Notes under the pieces: model-generated | Database searches by the model: none | Told to the model about the DNA's origin: nothing | The model's input: only the letters and a program-made list of their open reading frames with translations | Part shown: positions 17,691-24,973 of the stretch, piece after piece | Layout: each line of letters opens with the position of its first letter | How positions within the stretch are numbered: position 1 is the first letter of the stretch | Assembly: GCA_963757945.1 (NCBI GenBank) | Contig: CAVWTN010000002.1 | Location: 1,798,001 to 1,862,000 of the forward strand | Length of the DNA: 64,000 nucleotides | DNA from: CAVWTN01 sp963757945 | Lineage (GTDB): Bacteria > Vulcanimicrobiota > Vulcanimicrobiia > Vulcanimicrobiales > Vulcanimicrobiaceae | Reading direction: 5' to 3' | Made by a program: the position numbers and the translations under genes

Positions 17691-19387
17691 ACTGCTACCG
17701 CCGGTGCCCCTTCCATGGTCTCCTCGATCGTGGCGCCCGGCGGGATCAGCGGCCAGACGTTCTCCATCTGGAAGCACTCGCAGTGGAGCAGCATCGCTTC
17801 CGGCGAGTGGATGAAGGCCTCGAGCGCGTCGCCGGATTCATTGATGTCCGCGATCGCCGCGGCCCGCAGGCCGAAGCCGCGGGCGACGGCGACGAAATCC
17901 GGGTTGCACTGCAATTCGGTCGCCGAGTAGTTGCGATCGTAGAAGAGCTCCTGCCACTGCCGCACCATCCCCAGGCGCCGGTTATCGATCAGCAAGATCT
18001 TGAGCGGAAGCTCGTAGCGGTGGATCGTCGCGAGCTCGGCGATCGACATTTGAATGCCGCCGTCGCCGACGATCGCGAAGACGGGGCGGTGCGGATTGGC
18101 GATCTTCGCGCCGATCGCGGCCGGCAGGCCGAAGCCCATCGCGCCGAGCCCCGCGGAGGTGATGTAGCTGCGCGGGTGGGTCGAGCGCTGCCGCTGAGCC
18201 GCCCACATCTGATGCTGGCCGACGTCGGTCACGACGATCGCATCCTCGGGGATCCGCTCGAAGAAGCGGTCGAGCAGGTCGGTCGCCGACATCTCCCCAT
18301 GCGGGGCGCGGTCGCGCGGCAACGGTTTCCGCGCCATGTGCACTTGGTGCGCCCAAGCTTCGAAGGTCGGCATCCCGGGCCGCGCCGCGATCCCGGCAAC
18401 GAGGCGCGCGAGCGTGTCGCGCAGGTCGCCGCGCAGCGCCAGTTCGATCTTCACGATCTTCCCGAACTCGCTCGCGTCGATATCCGCGTGGATGATCTTC
18501 GCGTGCTGCGCGAAGCGGTCGACGCGGCCGGTCACGCGGTCATCGAAGCGCATGCCCAGCGCAATGATCACGTCCGAGTGCTGGGCCGCGACGTTCGCCT
18601 CTTTCCAGCCGTGCATGCCGATCATGCCGAGGTAGCGATCGTCGCCCGGCTCCGCGCAGCCGATGCCGTTGATCGTCGCCGCGTACGGCAGCTTCAGCAG
18701 CGCGCAGAAGGAGCGGAACAGTTCGACGGCGTTCGCGGCCTTCGCGCCGCCGCCGACGATGGCGACCGGGCGTTTCGCGGAGGCGATCAAATCGAGCGCC
18801 CGCTCGATGGAGGCATCGTCGGCGGGCGTCCTGGTGGTGGCCGGTTGCGGGAAGACCTGGCGAGGACTCATCGCGCGACAGCTCGCCTTTAAGATGTCGG
18901 TCGGGATGTCCACGAGCACGGGGCCAGGCCGCGGCCCGCGGGCCACGCGGAAGGCCGCGCGCATCGTCCGCTCGAGATCGTCCACGTCGCGCACGCAGAC
19001 CGCGCGCTTCGTCGCGGGCGCCATGATCGAGGCGACGTCCGCTTCCTGGAACCCGTCGGTCCCCATCAAGCCCGTGCGCACTTGACCCGTGATCGCCACG
19101 ATCGGGATCGAATCCATCAGCGCGTCGAGCAAGCCCGTGAGCAGGTTCGTCGCCCCGGGACCGGAGGTCGCGACGCAGACGCCGACGCGGCCGGTCGAGC
19201 GGGCGTACCCGCCCGCGGCAAAGGCCGCCGCTTGTTCGTGCCGGGTCAGAACGTGGTGAATCGGGCCGCCGACCATCTTATCGTAGAGCGGCATGATCGT
19301 TCCGCCGGGGTAGCCGAACATCGTGTCGACGCCCTCATCGGCCAGGATATCGAGGACCAGTTGTGCGCCCGTCGTGCGCTCGTGCAC
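17687..19387 (-). CDS. ilvB: Acetolactate synthase, large (catalytic) subunit
   Basis: This 566-residue ThDP enzyme condenses pyruvate with pyruvate or 2-oxobutyrate. The catalytic Glu is in LTRHEQAAAFAAGGYAR near residue 51. The FAD/ThDP regions follow, and the ThDP-Mg motif is VGDGGIQMSIAELATIHR ending in DNRRLG. Full length matches the family. It is the first structural gene of ilvBNC, about 25 nt after the attenuator hairpin. GGGAG lies 7 nt before the ATG. Regulation by Val/Leu-codon attenuation is strongly suggested by the leader. Confidence 0.96.
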   Translation of the reverse strand: MHERTTGAQLVLDILADEGVDTMFGYPGGTIMPLYDKMVGGPIHHVLTRHEQAAAFAAGGYARSTGRVGVCVATSGPGATNLLTGLLDALMDSIPIVAITGQVRTGLMGTDGFQEADVASIMAPATKRAVCVRDVDDLERTMRAAFRVARGPRPGPVLVDIPTDILKASCRAMSPRQVFPQPATTRTPADDASIERALDLIASAKRPVAIVGGGAKAANAVELFRSFCALLKLPYAATINGIGCAEPGDDRYLGMIGMHGWKEANVAAQHSDVIIALGMRFDDRVTGRVDRFAQHAKIIHADIDASEFGKIVKIELALRGDLRDTLARLVAGIAARPGMPTFEAWAHQVHMARKPLPRDRAPHGEMSATDLLDRFFERIPEDAIVVTDVGQHQMWAAQRQRSTHPRSYITSAGLGAMGFGLPAAIGAKIANPHRPVFAIVGDGGIQMSIAELATIHRYELPLKILLIDNRRLGMVRQWQELFYDRNYSATELQCNPDFVAVARGFGLRAAAIADINESGDALEAFIHSPEAMLLHCECFQMENVWPLIPPGATIEETMEGAPAVAV

Positions 19388-19412
19388 CAGAGACTCCCTT
19401 GTCGTACAAGAA

Positions 19413-19443
19413 AAGCCCCCCGCCGGGTCCGGCGAGGGGCTTT
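19413..19443 (-). terminator. ilv attenuator terminator
   Basis: On the minus strand, AAGCCCC-TCGCCGG pairs with CGGCGG-GGGGCTT around a short ACC loop and is followed by TTTTC. It lies between the leader ORF and ilvB. A competing pairing is visible: leader segment GGTCCGGTGCGG (19474-19485) can pair with CCTCGCCGGACC (19426-19437) at 11 of 12 positions including one wobble, which would disrupt the hairpin. Confidence 0.85.
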
Positions 19444-19468
19444 GCGTTCTCGAGTTCTTTACGCGAAG

Positions 19469-19537
19469 CTAAACCGCACCGGACCGTTGGGGTCGGCTAA
19501 GAAGGCTAACGACGACGAGAACTCGTGAGTGGAACAT
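19469..19537 (-). CDS. ilv operon leader peptide (22 aa)
   Basis: An ATG at 19537 opens a 22-codon frame, MFHSRVLVVVSLLSRPQRSG then AV, with stop TAG at 19471-19469. Five of the seven residues R-VLVVVSLL are Val or Leu codons, the classic control run for a branched-chain attenuator. The ATG lies only 8 nt after the -10 box, too close for a Shine-Dalgarno site, so the mRNA is probably leaderless. When charged tRNA is scarce, stalling here should favour the antiterminator and expression of ilvBNC; this mechanism is inferred from the sequence layout. Confidence 0.85.
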   Translation of the reverse strand: MFHSRVLVVVSLLSRPQRSGAV

Positions 19538-19545
19538 GTGCGCAA

Positions 19546-19575
19546 GTTGTACCATTGTGCGCAAAGTCGTGTCAA
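19546..19575 (-). promoter_or_regulatory. ilvBNC promoter
   Basis: On the minus strand: TTGACA (19575-19570), an 18-nt spacer, TACAAC (19551-19546), then TTGCGCAC and the leader ATG. The predicted transcription start falls at or next to the start codon. Confidence 0.8.
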
Positions 19576-19649
19576 CCCGTGAAATCGCTTTGGCCGATAT
19601 TTCCGGGCCTGCCGGGGGGTAACCGCAACGTTTTTTCCTGCTTGCTTGC

Positions 19650-19679
19650 TTGACGTTGCGGCGCGCGGCGTGCTAGTTT
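19650..19679 (+). promoter_or_regulatory. leuACD promoter
   Basis: TTGACG (19650-19655), an 18-nt spacer ending GGCGTGC, then TAGTTT (19674-19679). The leader GTG starts 7 nt further on at 19687. The spacer end GGCGTGCTAG is shared with the DAHP-synthase promoter. Confidence 0.78.
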
Positions 19680-19686
19680 CGAGGTT

Positions 19687-19746
19687 GTGTATGCACCGGC
19701 CGTAATTCCGTCGCTGCTCCTCCTTAGCGGTACGTCCCCGACGTAG
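19687..19746 (+). CDS. leu operon leader peptide (19 aa)
   Basis: GTG at 19687 opens VYAPAVIPSLLLLSGTSPT, ending at TAG 19744-19746. Four consecutive leucine codons (CTG CTC CTC CTT) match the end product of the downstream genes. The start is immediately at the expected transcription start, so translation is probably leaderless. A hairpin using TAGCG/CGCTA and ACGT/ACGT (19725-19752) overlaps the end of the frame. GTCGCTA (19746-19752) can instead pair with TAGCGAC (19784-19790) inside the terminator, a plausible antiterminator. An ATG at 19691 gives only four codons and was not chosen. Confidence 0.82.
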   Translation: MYAPAVIPSLLLLSGTSPT

Positions 19747-19766
19747 TCGCTACTGTGCGTTTTGCT

Positions 19767-19807
19767 CCGAGGGGCCCGCGCGATAGCGACGGGCCCCTCG
19801 GCTTTTT
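19767..19807 (+). terminator. leu attenuator terminator
   Basis: CCGAGGGGCCCG (19767-19778) and CGGGCCCCTCGG (19790-19801) form a perfect 12-bp stem with an 11-nt loop, followed by CTTTTT. It is 12 nt before the leuA start, so it controls read-through into leuACD. Confidence 0.9.
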
Positions 19808-19819
19808 CCGGAGATCCTC

Positions 19820-21526
19820 ATGTCCCTGATGCCGATCCACAAGTACCGACCGTTCCCGCCGGTTCCGCTGGCCGATCGCACCTGGCCGAACCGGACGATC
19901 GTGCGCGCGCCCGCCTGGTGCAGCGTCGACCTTCGGGACGGGAACCAAGCCTTGATCGAGCCGATGGTCCCCGAGCGCAAACGGCGGCTCTTCGATCTGC
20001 TCGTGCGGCTCGGCTTCAAGGAGATCGAGGTCGGATTCCCGGCCGCCTCGCAGACGGATTTCGACTTCGTGCGGCAGCTGATCGAGGAACGCCGGATCCC
20101 CGCGGACGTGACGATCCAAGTGCTCACGCAGGCCCGTGAAGAGCTGATCGCGCGCACGTTCGAGGCGATCGAGGGCGCCCCGAGCGCCGTGGTCCATCTC
20201 TACAACTCGACGTCCGCCTTGCAGCGGCGCGTCGTCTTCGGGCTCGACCGGCGCGGGATCATCGACATCGCGGTCAACGGGACGCAGTGCGTGAAGCGTT
20301 TCGCGCGGCGCAGCGGCGTCGGCGATCTGCGTTTCGAGTATTCGCCGGAGAGCTTCACCGGGACGGAGCTCGATTTCGCCGTCGAGATCTGCGATGCGGT
20401 GATGAACGTCTGGGAGCCGACCCCGCAGCACAAGATCATCTTCAATCTTCCGGCGACCGTCGAGATGGCGACGCCGAACGTCTACGCGGATCAGATCGAA
20501 TGGTTCGGGCGGCACATCGGCCGGCGCGACTCGATCGTCTTCAGCATCCATCCGCATAACGACCGCGGGACGGCCGTGGCCGCGGCCGAGCTCGGCTTGA
20601 TGGCGGGCGCCGATCGCATCGAGGGCACGCTGTTCGGCAACGGCGAGCGGACCGGCAACGTCGACATCGTGACGCTCGCGCTCAATCTCTTCAGCCAAGG
20701 GATCGATCCGGGGCTGCACCTCTCCGACATTCCCGAGATCGTGCGCACGGTCGAGTATTGCAATCAGCTCCCGGTTCACCCGCGCCATCCCTACGGCGGA
20801 GAGCTCGTGTTCACGGCGTTCTCGGGTTCGCACCAGGACGCGATCAAGAAGGGCTTGACGGCGATCGCGGGCGCGACGGACGGCGCCTGGGAAGTCCCGT
20901 ACTTGCCGATCGACCCCAAGGACATCGGCCGCTCGTACGAAGCGGTCATTCGCGTGAACAGCCAATCGGGCAAGGGCGGCGTCGCCTACGTGATGGCCGC
21001 GGATTACGGCTTCGAGCTGCCGCGCCGCTTGCAGATCGAGTTCAGCCGCACGATCCAGCAGATCGCCGACGAGACCGGCAAGGAGATCACGCCCGCGGAG
21101 ATCTGGGACGCGTTCGAGCGCACCTACCTCTTCGAAGCGGAACCGCTGAGCCTGCTCGAACATCGCAGCGCCGAAGATCCGGCCGGCAGCACGCTCGAGG
21201 CGAGCGTGGTGCTGGGCGGCGTGACGCGCAAGATTCGCGGCGTCGGCAACGGTCCGATCGATGCGTTCGTGCACGCACTCCATTCGCTCGGCATCGCGCC
21301 GCGCATCCTCGCCTACCACGAGCACGCGGTCGCGGCCGGCGCGGACGCGCGCGCGGCGGCGTACGTCGAGGTCGAATGCGACGGCGTCGCCCGCTTCGGC
21401 GTCGCGCGCGATGCGAACATCGTGACCGCCTCGCTTCGCGCGATCGTCGCCGCGATCGATCGCATCTCACAGGACCATCCCCTCGACTTCAAGGAAGAGG
21501 AGCGCGATGCCGCAGTCGCTGTTTGA
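19820..21526 (+). CDS. leuA: 2-isopropylmalate synthase (LeuA type 2)
   Basis: This 568-residue enzyme condenses acetyl-CoA with 2-oxoisovalerate, the first step specific to leucine. The start HKYRPFPPVPLADRTWPNRT and APAWCSVDLRDGNQALIEPM identify the actinobacterial/yeast-like type 2 form. The metal ligands include the Asp in the RDGNQ motif and the histidines in SIHPHNDRGT. The C-terminal 130 residues form the regulatory domain for leucine feedback. GGAG precedes the ATG. It is the first gene of leuACD-ilvA and overlaps leuC by 20 nt. Confidence 0.96.
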   Translation: MSLMPIHKYRPFPPVPLADRTWPNRTIVRAPAWCSVDLRDGNQALIEPMVPERKRRLFDLLVRLGFKEIEVGFPAASQTDFDFVRQLIEERRIPADVTIQVLTQAREELIARTFEAIEGAPSAVVHLYNSTSALQRRVVFGLDRRGIIDIAVNGTQCVKRFARRSGVGDLRFEYSPESFTGTELDFAVEICDAVMNVWEPTPQHKIIFNLPATVEMATPNVYADQIEWFGRHIGRRDSIVFSIHPHNDRGTAVAAAELGLMAGADRIEGTLFGNGERTGNVDIVTLALNLFSQGIDPGLHLSDIPEIVRTVEYCNQLPVHPRHPYGGELVFTAFSGSHQDAIKKGLTAIAGATDGAWEVPYLPIDPKDIGRSYEAVIRVNSQSGKGGVAYVMAADYGFELPRRLQIEFSRTIQQIADETGKEITPAEIWDAFERTYLFEAEPLSLLEHRSAEDPAGSTLEASVVLGGVTRKIRGVGNGPIDAFVHALHSLGIAPRILAYHEHAVAAGADARAAAYVEVECDGVARFGVARDANIVTASLRAIVAAIDRISQDHPLDFKEEERDAAVAV

Positions 21527-22877
21527 GAAGGTCTGGAACGCGCACGTCGTCGAGGAACTTCCCGGCGGCAACGCGCTGGTGTTCGTCGATCGGATCGTCG
21601 CGCACGAGATCACGACGCCGCAGGGGGCGCTGGAGATCGAGCGCGAGTACGGCGACCGGCTCTTCGATCCGGCGCGCATCGTCGCGATCAACGATCACGT
21701 CGCGCCCGCGAAGGATACCGAGACCGCGATTCAAGCGCAGGTGCTGCGCACGTGGGCCAAGCGCCACGGGATCACGCTCTACGACGTCGGCCAGAACGGG
21801 ATCTGTCACGTTGCGATCCCCGAGCGCGGCTACGTCGAGCCGGGGATGACGCTCTGTTGCGGCGACAGCCATACGTGCACGCTCGGCGCGTTCGGCGCCT
21901 TCGCGCTGGGCGTCGGCACGACGGCGCAGGCGGGCGCGATGCTCGCCGGCGTGCTGCTGCTGCAGAAGCCGAAGGTGCTCAACGTGCACGTGACGGGGCG
22001 GCTTTCGCACGGCGCGACCGCGAAGGATCTCGCGCTGCACGTGATCGCGCAGCTCGGGTTCAAGGGCGCGACCGGATACGCGATCGAGTACACCGGCCCT
22101 GGGATCGCCGCGCTCTCGATGGACGAACGCATGACGCTCTGCAACATGGCGATCGAAGCGGGCGGCACGACGGGCCTTTGCCCGCCGGACGAAACGACGT
22201 TTTCCTATCTGCGCGGACGCGAAGCGCAGCCGGCGGGCGCCGCGTTCGAAGCGAAGGTCGCACGCTGGCGCGAACTCGCCGCCGACCCCGGCGCGACCTA
22301 CGACCGCAGCATCGCGCTCGACGTCGACGGCTTGCGCCCGATCGTCTCCTGGGGCACGAACCCCGGCGAATCCGCGCCGCTCGACGGGCAGGTTCCGGCC
22401 GATGCCGACCCCGCGAGCCTTGAGTACATGGGCCTGGCCGCGGGCGATGCGCTCCGCTCGATCGCGATCGATCAGGCCTTCATCGGATCGTGCACGAACG
22501 CGCGGCTCTCCGATCTGCGCGCGGCGGCCGCGGTCTTTCGCGGGCGGACGGTCGCCGTGCCCACGATCGTGACGCCGGGCTCGCAGGCCGTGCGCCGCGC
22601 CGCGGAGCGCGAAGGCTTGCACGACGTCTTCCAAGACGCCGGGGCGCTCTGGACCCATTCATCCTGCGGACCGTGCTTGGGCATGTCGATGGGGGTGCTG
22701 GCGCCCGGCATGCGCTGCATCTCCTCGTCGAACCGCAACTTCCCCGGCCGGATGGGCGCAGGCGGGCGCGTGCACCTCGCCTCGCCGGCGGTCGTCGCGG
22801 CGAGCGCGATCCTGGGCCGAATCGCCGGGCCCGAAGAGTTGGCCGCGCTCGGAGCGCAGGAGGTCGCCGCGCGATGA
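21507..22877 (+). CDS. leuC: 3-isopropylmalate dehydratase, large subunit
   Basis: This 456-residue aconitase-family protein carries the 4Fe-4S cluster with LeuD and isomerises 2- to 3-isopropylmalate. Cluster cysteines are in FIGSCTNARLSDL and HSSCGPCLGMSMGVL. CCGDSHTCTLGAFGAFALGVGTT is the conserved substrate region. Full length. The stop overlaps the leuD start (ATGA), as expected for two subunits made together. GAAGAGGAG lies just before the ATG. Confidence 0.96.
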   Translation: MPQSLFEKVWNAHVVEELPGGNALVFVDRIVAHEITTPQGALEIEREYGDRLFDPARIVAINDHVAPAKDTETAIQAQVLRTWAKRHGITLYDVGQNGICHVAIPERGYVEPGMTLCCGDSHTCTLGAFGAFALGVGTTAQAGAMLAGVLLLQKPKVLNVHVTGRLSHGATAKDLALHVIAQLGFKGATGYAIEYTGPGIAALSMDERMTLCNMAIEAGGTTGLCPPDETTFSYLRGREAQPAGAAFEAKVARWRELAADPGATYDRSIALDVDGLRPIVSWGTNPGESAPLDGQVPADADPASLEYMGLAAGDALRSIAIDQAFIGSCTNARLSDLRAAAAVFRGRTVAVPTIVTPGSQAVRRAAEREGLHDVFQDAGALWTHSSCGPCLGMSMGVLAPGMRCISSSNRNFPGRMGAGGRVHLASPAVVAASAILGRIAGPEELAALGAQEVAAR

Positions 22878-23425
22878 TCATCGAGGGGCCCGTGCTCGCG
22901 ATCGGGCGGGCGAACATCGACACCGACCAGATCATCCCCGCGCACCGGCTGACCGGGATCGACAAGCGCGGGCTCGCGGAGCACCTGTTCTCGGGGCTGC
23001 CCTCGGGGCGCGAGCTGCTCGCCGCGAACCCTTCGGCCACGATCCTCGTGACGGGCGAGAACTTCGGGTGCGGAAGCTCGCGCGAGCACGCGGTCTGGGC
23101 GCTCCAGGACCGCGGCTTCCAGGCCGCGATCGCGCCGAGCTTCGCCCGGATCTTCCACGAGAACGCCTACAACAGCGGCTTCGCGCCGATCGTGGTCGCC
23201 GCGGAGCACATCGAGCTGTTGCTGGGCGCGCGACACATCGCGATCGACGTCGCGGCCGAGACGATCCTCGCCGACGGGACGGAGCGCGTCGCCTTCCAGC
23301 TCGATCCGCTGCGCAAGCGTTTCCTGCTCGAAGGGGGCTTCCTCGCGTTTTTGAACGGCAAGGTCGATAACGTACGAACATGGCTCGCACGGTCCGAAGC
23401 TCGCGGAATTGCGGCACTCCGATGA
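22874..23425 (+). CDS. leuD: 3-isopropylmalate dehydratase, small subunit
   Basis: This 183-residue swivel-domain partner of LeuC has the motifs GRANIDTDQIIPAHRL, TGENFGCGSSREHAVWAL and SFARIFHENAYNSG. The start is set by coupling to the leuC stop. Longer upstream frames run inside leuC and are not used. Size fits the archaeal/thermophile-like short LeuD. Confidence 0.95.
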   Translation: MIIEGPVLAIGRANIDTDQIIPAHRLTGIDKRGLAEHLFSGLPSGRELLAANPSATILVTGENFGCGSSREHAVWALQDRGFQAAIAPSFARIFHENAYNSGFAPIVVAAEHIELLLGARHIAIDVAAETILADGTERVAFQLDPLRKRFLLEGGFLAFLNGKVDNVRTWLARSEARGIAALR

Positions 23426-23488
23426 ATGAGACGGAGCGCCGCCCCGCAGCGACAATGGGAGGCCTGCGGCACCTGTCGTAGAGCGTGG

Positions 23489-24727
23489 ATGATGACGAAG
23501 ACGATCGACCTCGCATCCATTGAGGAAGCCGCCCAGCGGATCGCGCCGATGGTGGTGCGGACGCCGGCCCTCGAAGGAGCCTCGCTCAGCGCGCTCAGCG
23601 GAGCGCGCGTGAGCCTCAAACTCGAGACCCGGCAGCGCAGCGGAGCGTTCAAGGACCGCGGCGCGGCAAATTTGATCCTGCAGCTCGAGCCGCACGAGCG
23701 CGCGCGGGGCGTGATCACGATGTCCGCCGGCAACCACGCGCAGTCCGTCGCCTACGTCTGCCAGCGTCTGGGGATCCCCGCGACGATCGTCATGCCCGAG
23801 GGCACGCCGTTCACGAAAGTGCGGCGCACGCAGGCCTTCGGCGCGCGGGTCGTGATCGCGGGCGCCGAGTTCGTCGATGCGGCGGCGCGGGCGAGGGAGA
23901 TCATGGCGGAGGAGGGGCTGACGCTCGTCCATCCCTACGATGATATCCGCGTGATCCTGGGCCAAGGGACCGCCGCCCTCGAGTGGCTCGCCGACGTCCC
24001 GGATTTGGACGTCCTGCTCGTCCCGATCGGCGGCGGCGGCTTGATCTCCGGCGTCGCGCTCGCGGCGAAAGCGATCAATCCCTCGATCGAGATCATCGGC
24101 GTGCAGACGGAACTCTTTCCCTCCGTCGCCCGGCGCCGCGGCGAACTGCCGCTCGCCGGGAACGGGCGCTCGACGATCGCCGAAGGCATCGCGGTCAAGG
24201 TGGTCGGCGACCTGCCGCTCGAGATCATCGACCGGCTCGTCGACGACATCGTGCTCGTCAGCGAAGAGGCGATCGAGCTCGCGATTCACCTGTTCCTCGA
24301 AGAGGAGAAGCTGCTGACCGAGGGGGCCGGGGCGGCGCCGCTCGCGGCCTTGCTCAAGGACCGGCAGCGCTACGCGGGCCGCCGGGTCGGGCTGATGGTC
24401 AGCGGCGGCAATCTGGACACGGGCCTGCTCGCGAACGTGATCACGCGCGTGCGGATGCGCGAGGGGCGCGTCGTCAGCTTGCGCATGGAGATCCCGGACC
24501 GCCCGGGCGTCCTGGCCGACATCTCGACGATCATCGGCGCCAGCGGCGCGAACATCATCGAGGTCAAACACCAGCGGCTCTTCCACGACGTACCGTCCAA
24601 GCACGCGGACCTCGACATCACGATCGAGACGCGGGATCCCAGCGACATCGACGAGATCCTCGCCAAGCTCGCTGCCCGCGATTACTCGGCACACCTCTTG
24701 GTGTCGACGCGCGCGCACGGACGGTGA
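23489..24727 (+). CDS. ilvA: Threonine ammonia-lyase with one ACT domain
   Basis: This 412-residue PLP enzyme makes 2-oxobutyrate for isoleucine synthesis. The PLP lysine is K55 in RSGAFKDRGAANLI; MSAGNHAQSVAYVC and VPIGGGGLISG are the phosphate/substrate loops. A single ACT domain occupies about residues 330-412 (LRMEIPDRPGVLADISTIIG). It belongs to the shorter TIGR01127-type branch, so both catabolic and biosynthetic roles are known for relatives. It follows leuD by 63 nt, in line with a branched-chain operon. Confidence 0.93.
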   Translation: MMTKTIDLASIEEAAQRIAPMVVRTPALEGASLSALSGARVSLKLETRQRSGAFKDRGAANLILQLEPHERARGVITMSAGNHAQSVAYVCQRLGIPATIVMPEGTPFTKVRRTQAFGARVVIAGAEFVDAAARAREIMAEEGLTLVHPYDDIRVILGQGTAALEWLADVPDLDVLLVPIGGGGLISGVALAAKAINPSIEIIGVQTELFPSVARRRGELPLAGNGRSTIAEGIAVKVVGDLPLEIIDRLVDDIVLVSEEAIELAIHLFLEEEKLLTEGAGAAPLAALLKDRQRYAGRRVGLMVSGGNLDTGLLANVITRVRMREGRVVSLRMEIPDRPGVLADISTIIGASGANIIEVKHQRLFHDVPSKHADLDITIETRDPSDIDEILAKLAARDYSAHLLVSTRAHGR

Positions 24728-24782
24728 CGAGCGCTCCGCGAGCCGCGGCGATCACCTCACGTCTGCAATGTAGTAGGTGTGG

Positions 24783-24812
24783 TTGACAGCCGCGCGAGCG
24801 GCGTGCTAGGGT
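24783..24812 (+). promoter_or_regulatory. DAHP synthase promoter
   Basis: TTGACA (24783-24788), an 18-nt spacer ending GGCGTGC, then TAGGGT (24807-24812). The leader ATG follows after CAGCGCAC (8 nt). Spacing and the start-proximal GCGCAC match the ilv promoter. Confidence 0.8.
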
Positions 24813-24820
24813 CAGCGCAC

Positions 24821-24883
24821 ATGACGAACCTGCGCGCGTCCTCCTATTGGTTTAGCTTCCCTCCGCATGACCCATGCCGGTGA
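24821..24883 (+). CDS. Aromatic amino-acid leader peptide (20 aa)
   Basis: The frame encodes MTNLRASSYWFSFPPHDPCR and stops at TGA 24881-24883. The run YWFSF (24845-24859) puts Tyr, Trp and two Phe codons together, so this peptide could sense all three aromatic amino acids. The ATG lies at the predicted transcription start, so a leaderless start is likely. CCGGTGAGG (24877-24885), overlapping the stop codon, is perfectly complementary over 9 bp to CCTCACCGG (24919-24927) in the terminator, the expected antiterminator when a ribosome stalls upstream. Confidence 0.87.
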   Translation: MTNLRASSYWFSFPPHDPCR

Positions 24884-24909
24884 GGTAAGCACGCGCGTTT
24901 CGACGCCGT

Positions 24910-24943
24910 AAGAGCCGCCCTCACCGGGCGGCTCTTGTTTTTT
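24910..24943 (+). terminator. DAHP synthase attenuator terminator
   Basis: AAGAGCCGCCC (24910-24920) pairs perfectly with GGGCGGCTCTT (24926-24936), with a 5-nt loop, followed by GTTTTTT. It lies between the aromatic leader ORF and the DAHP synthase start. Confidence 0.92.
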
Positions 24944-24973
24944 CCCCAACGAACACGAGGAGCTCCGAGTCTG

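Noticed and set aside
19691..19705. ATG at 19691 as the leu leader start
   Set aside because: It yields only four codons with no leucine; the GTG frame four bases earlier carries the LLLL run.
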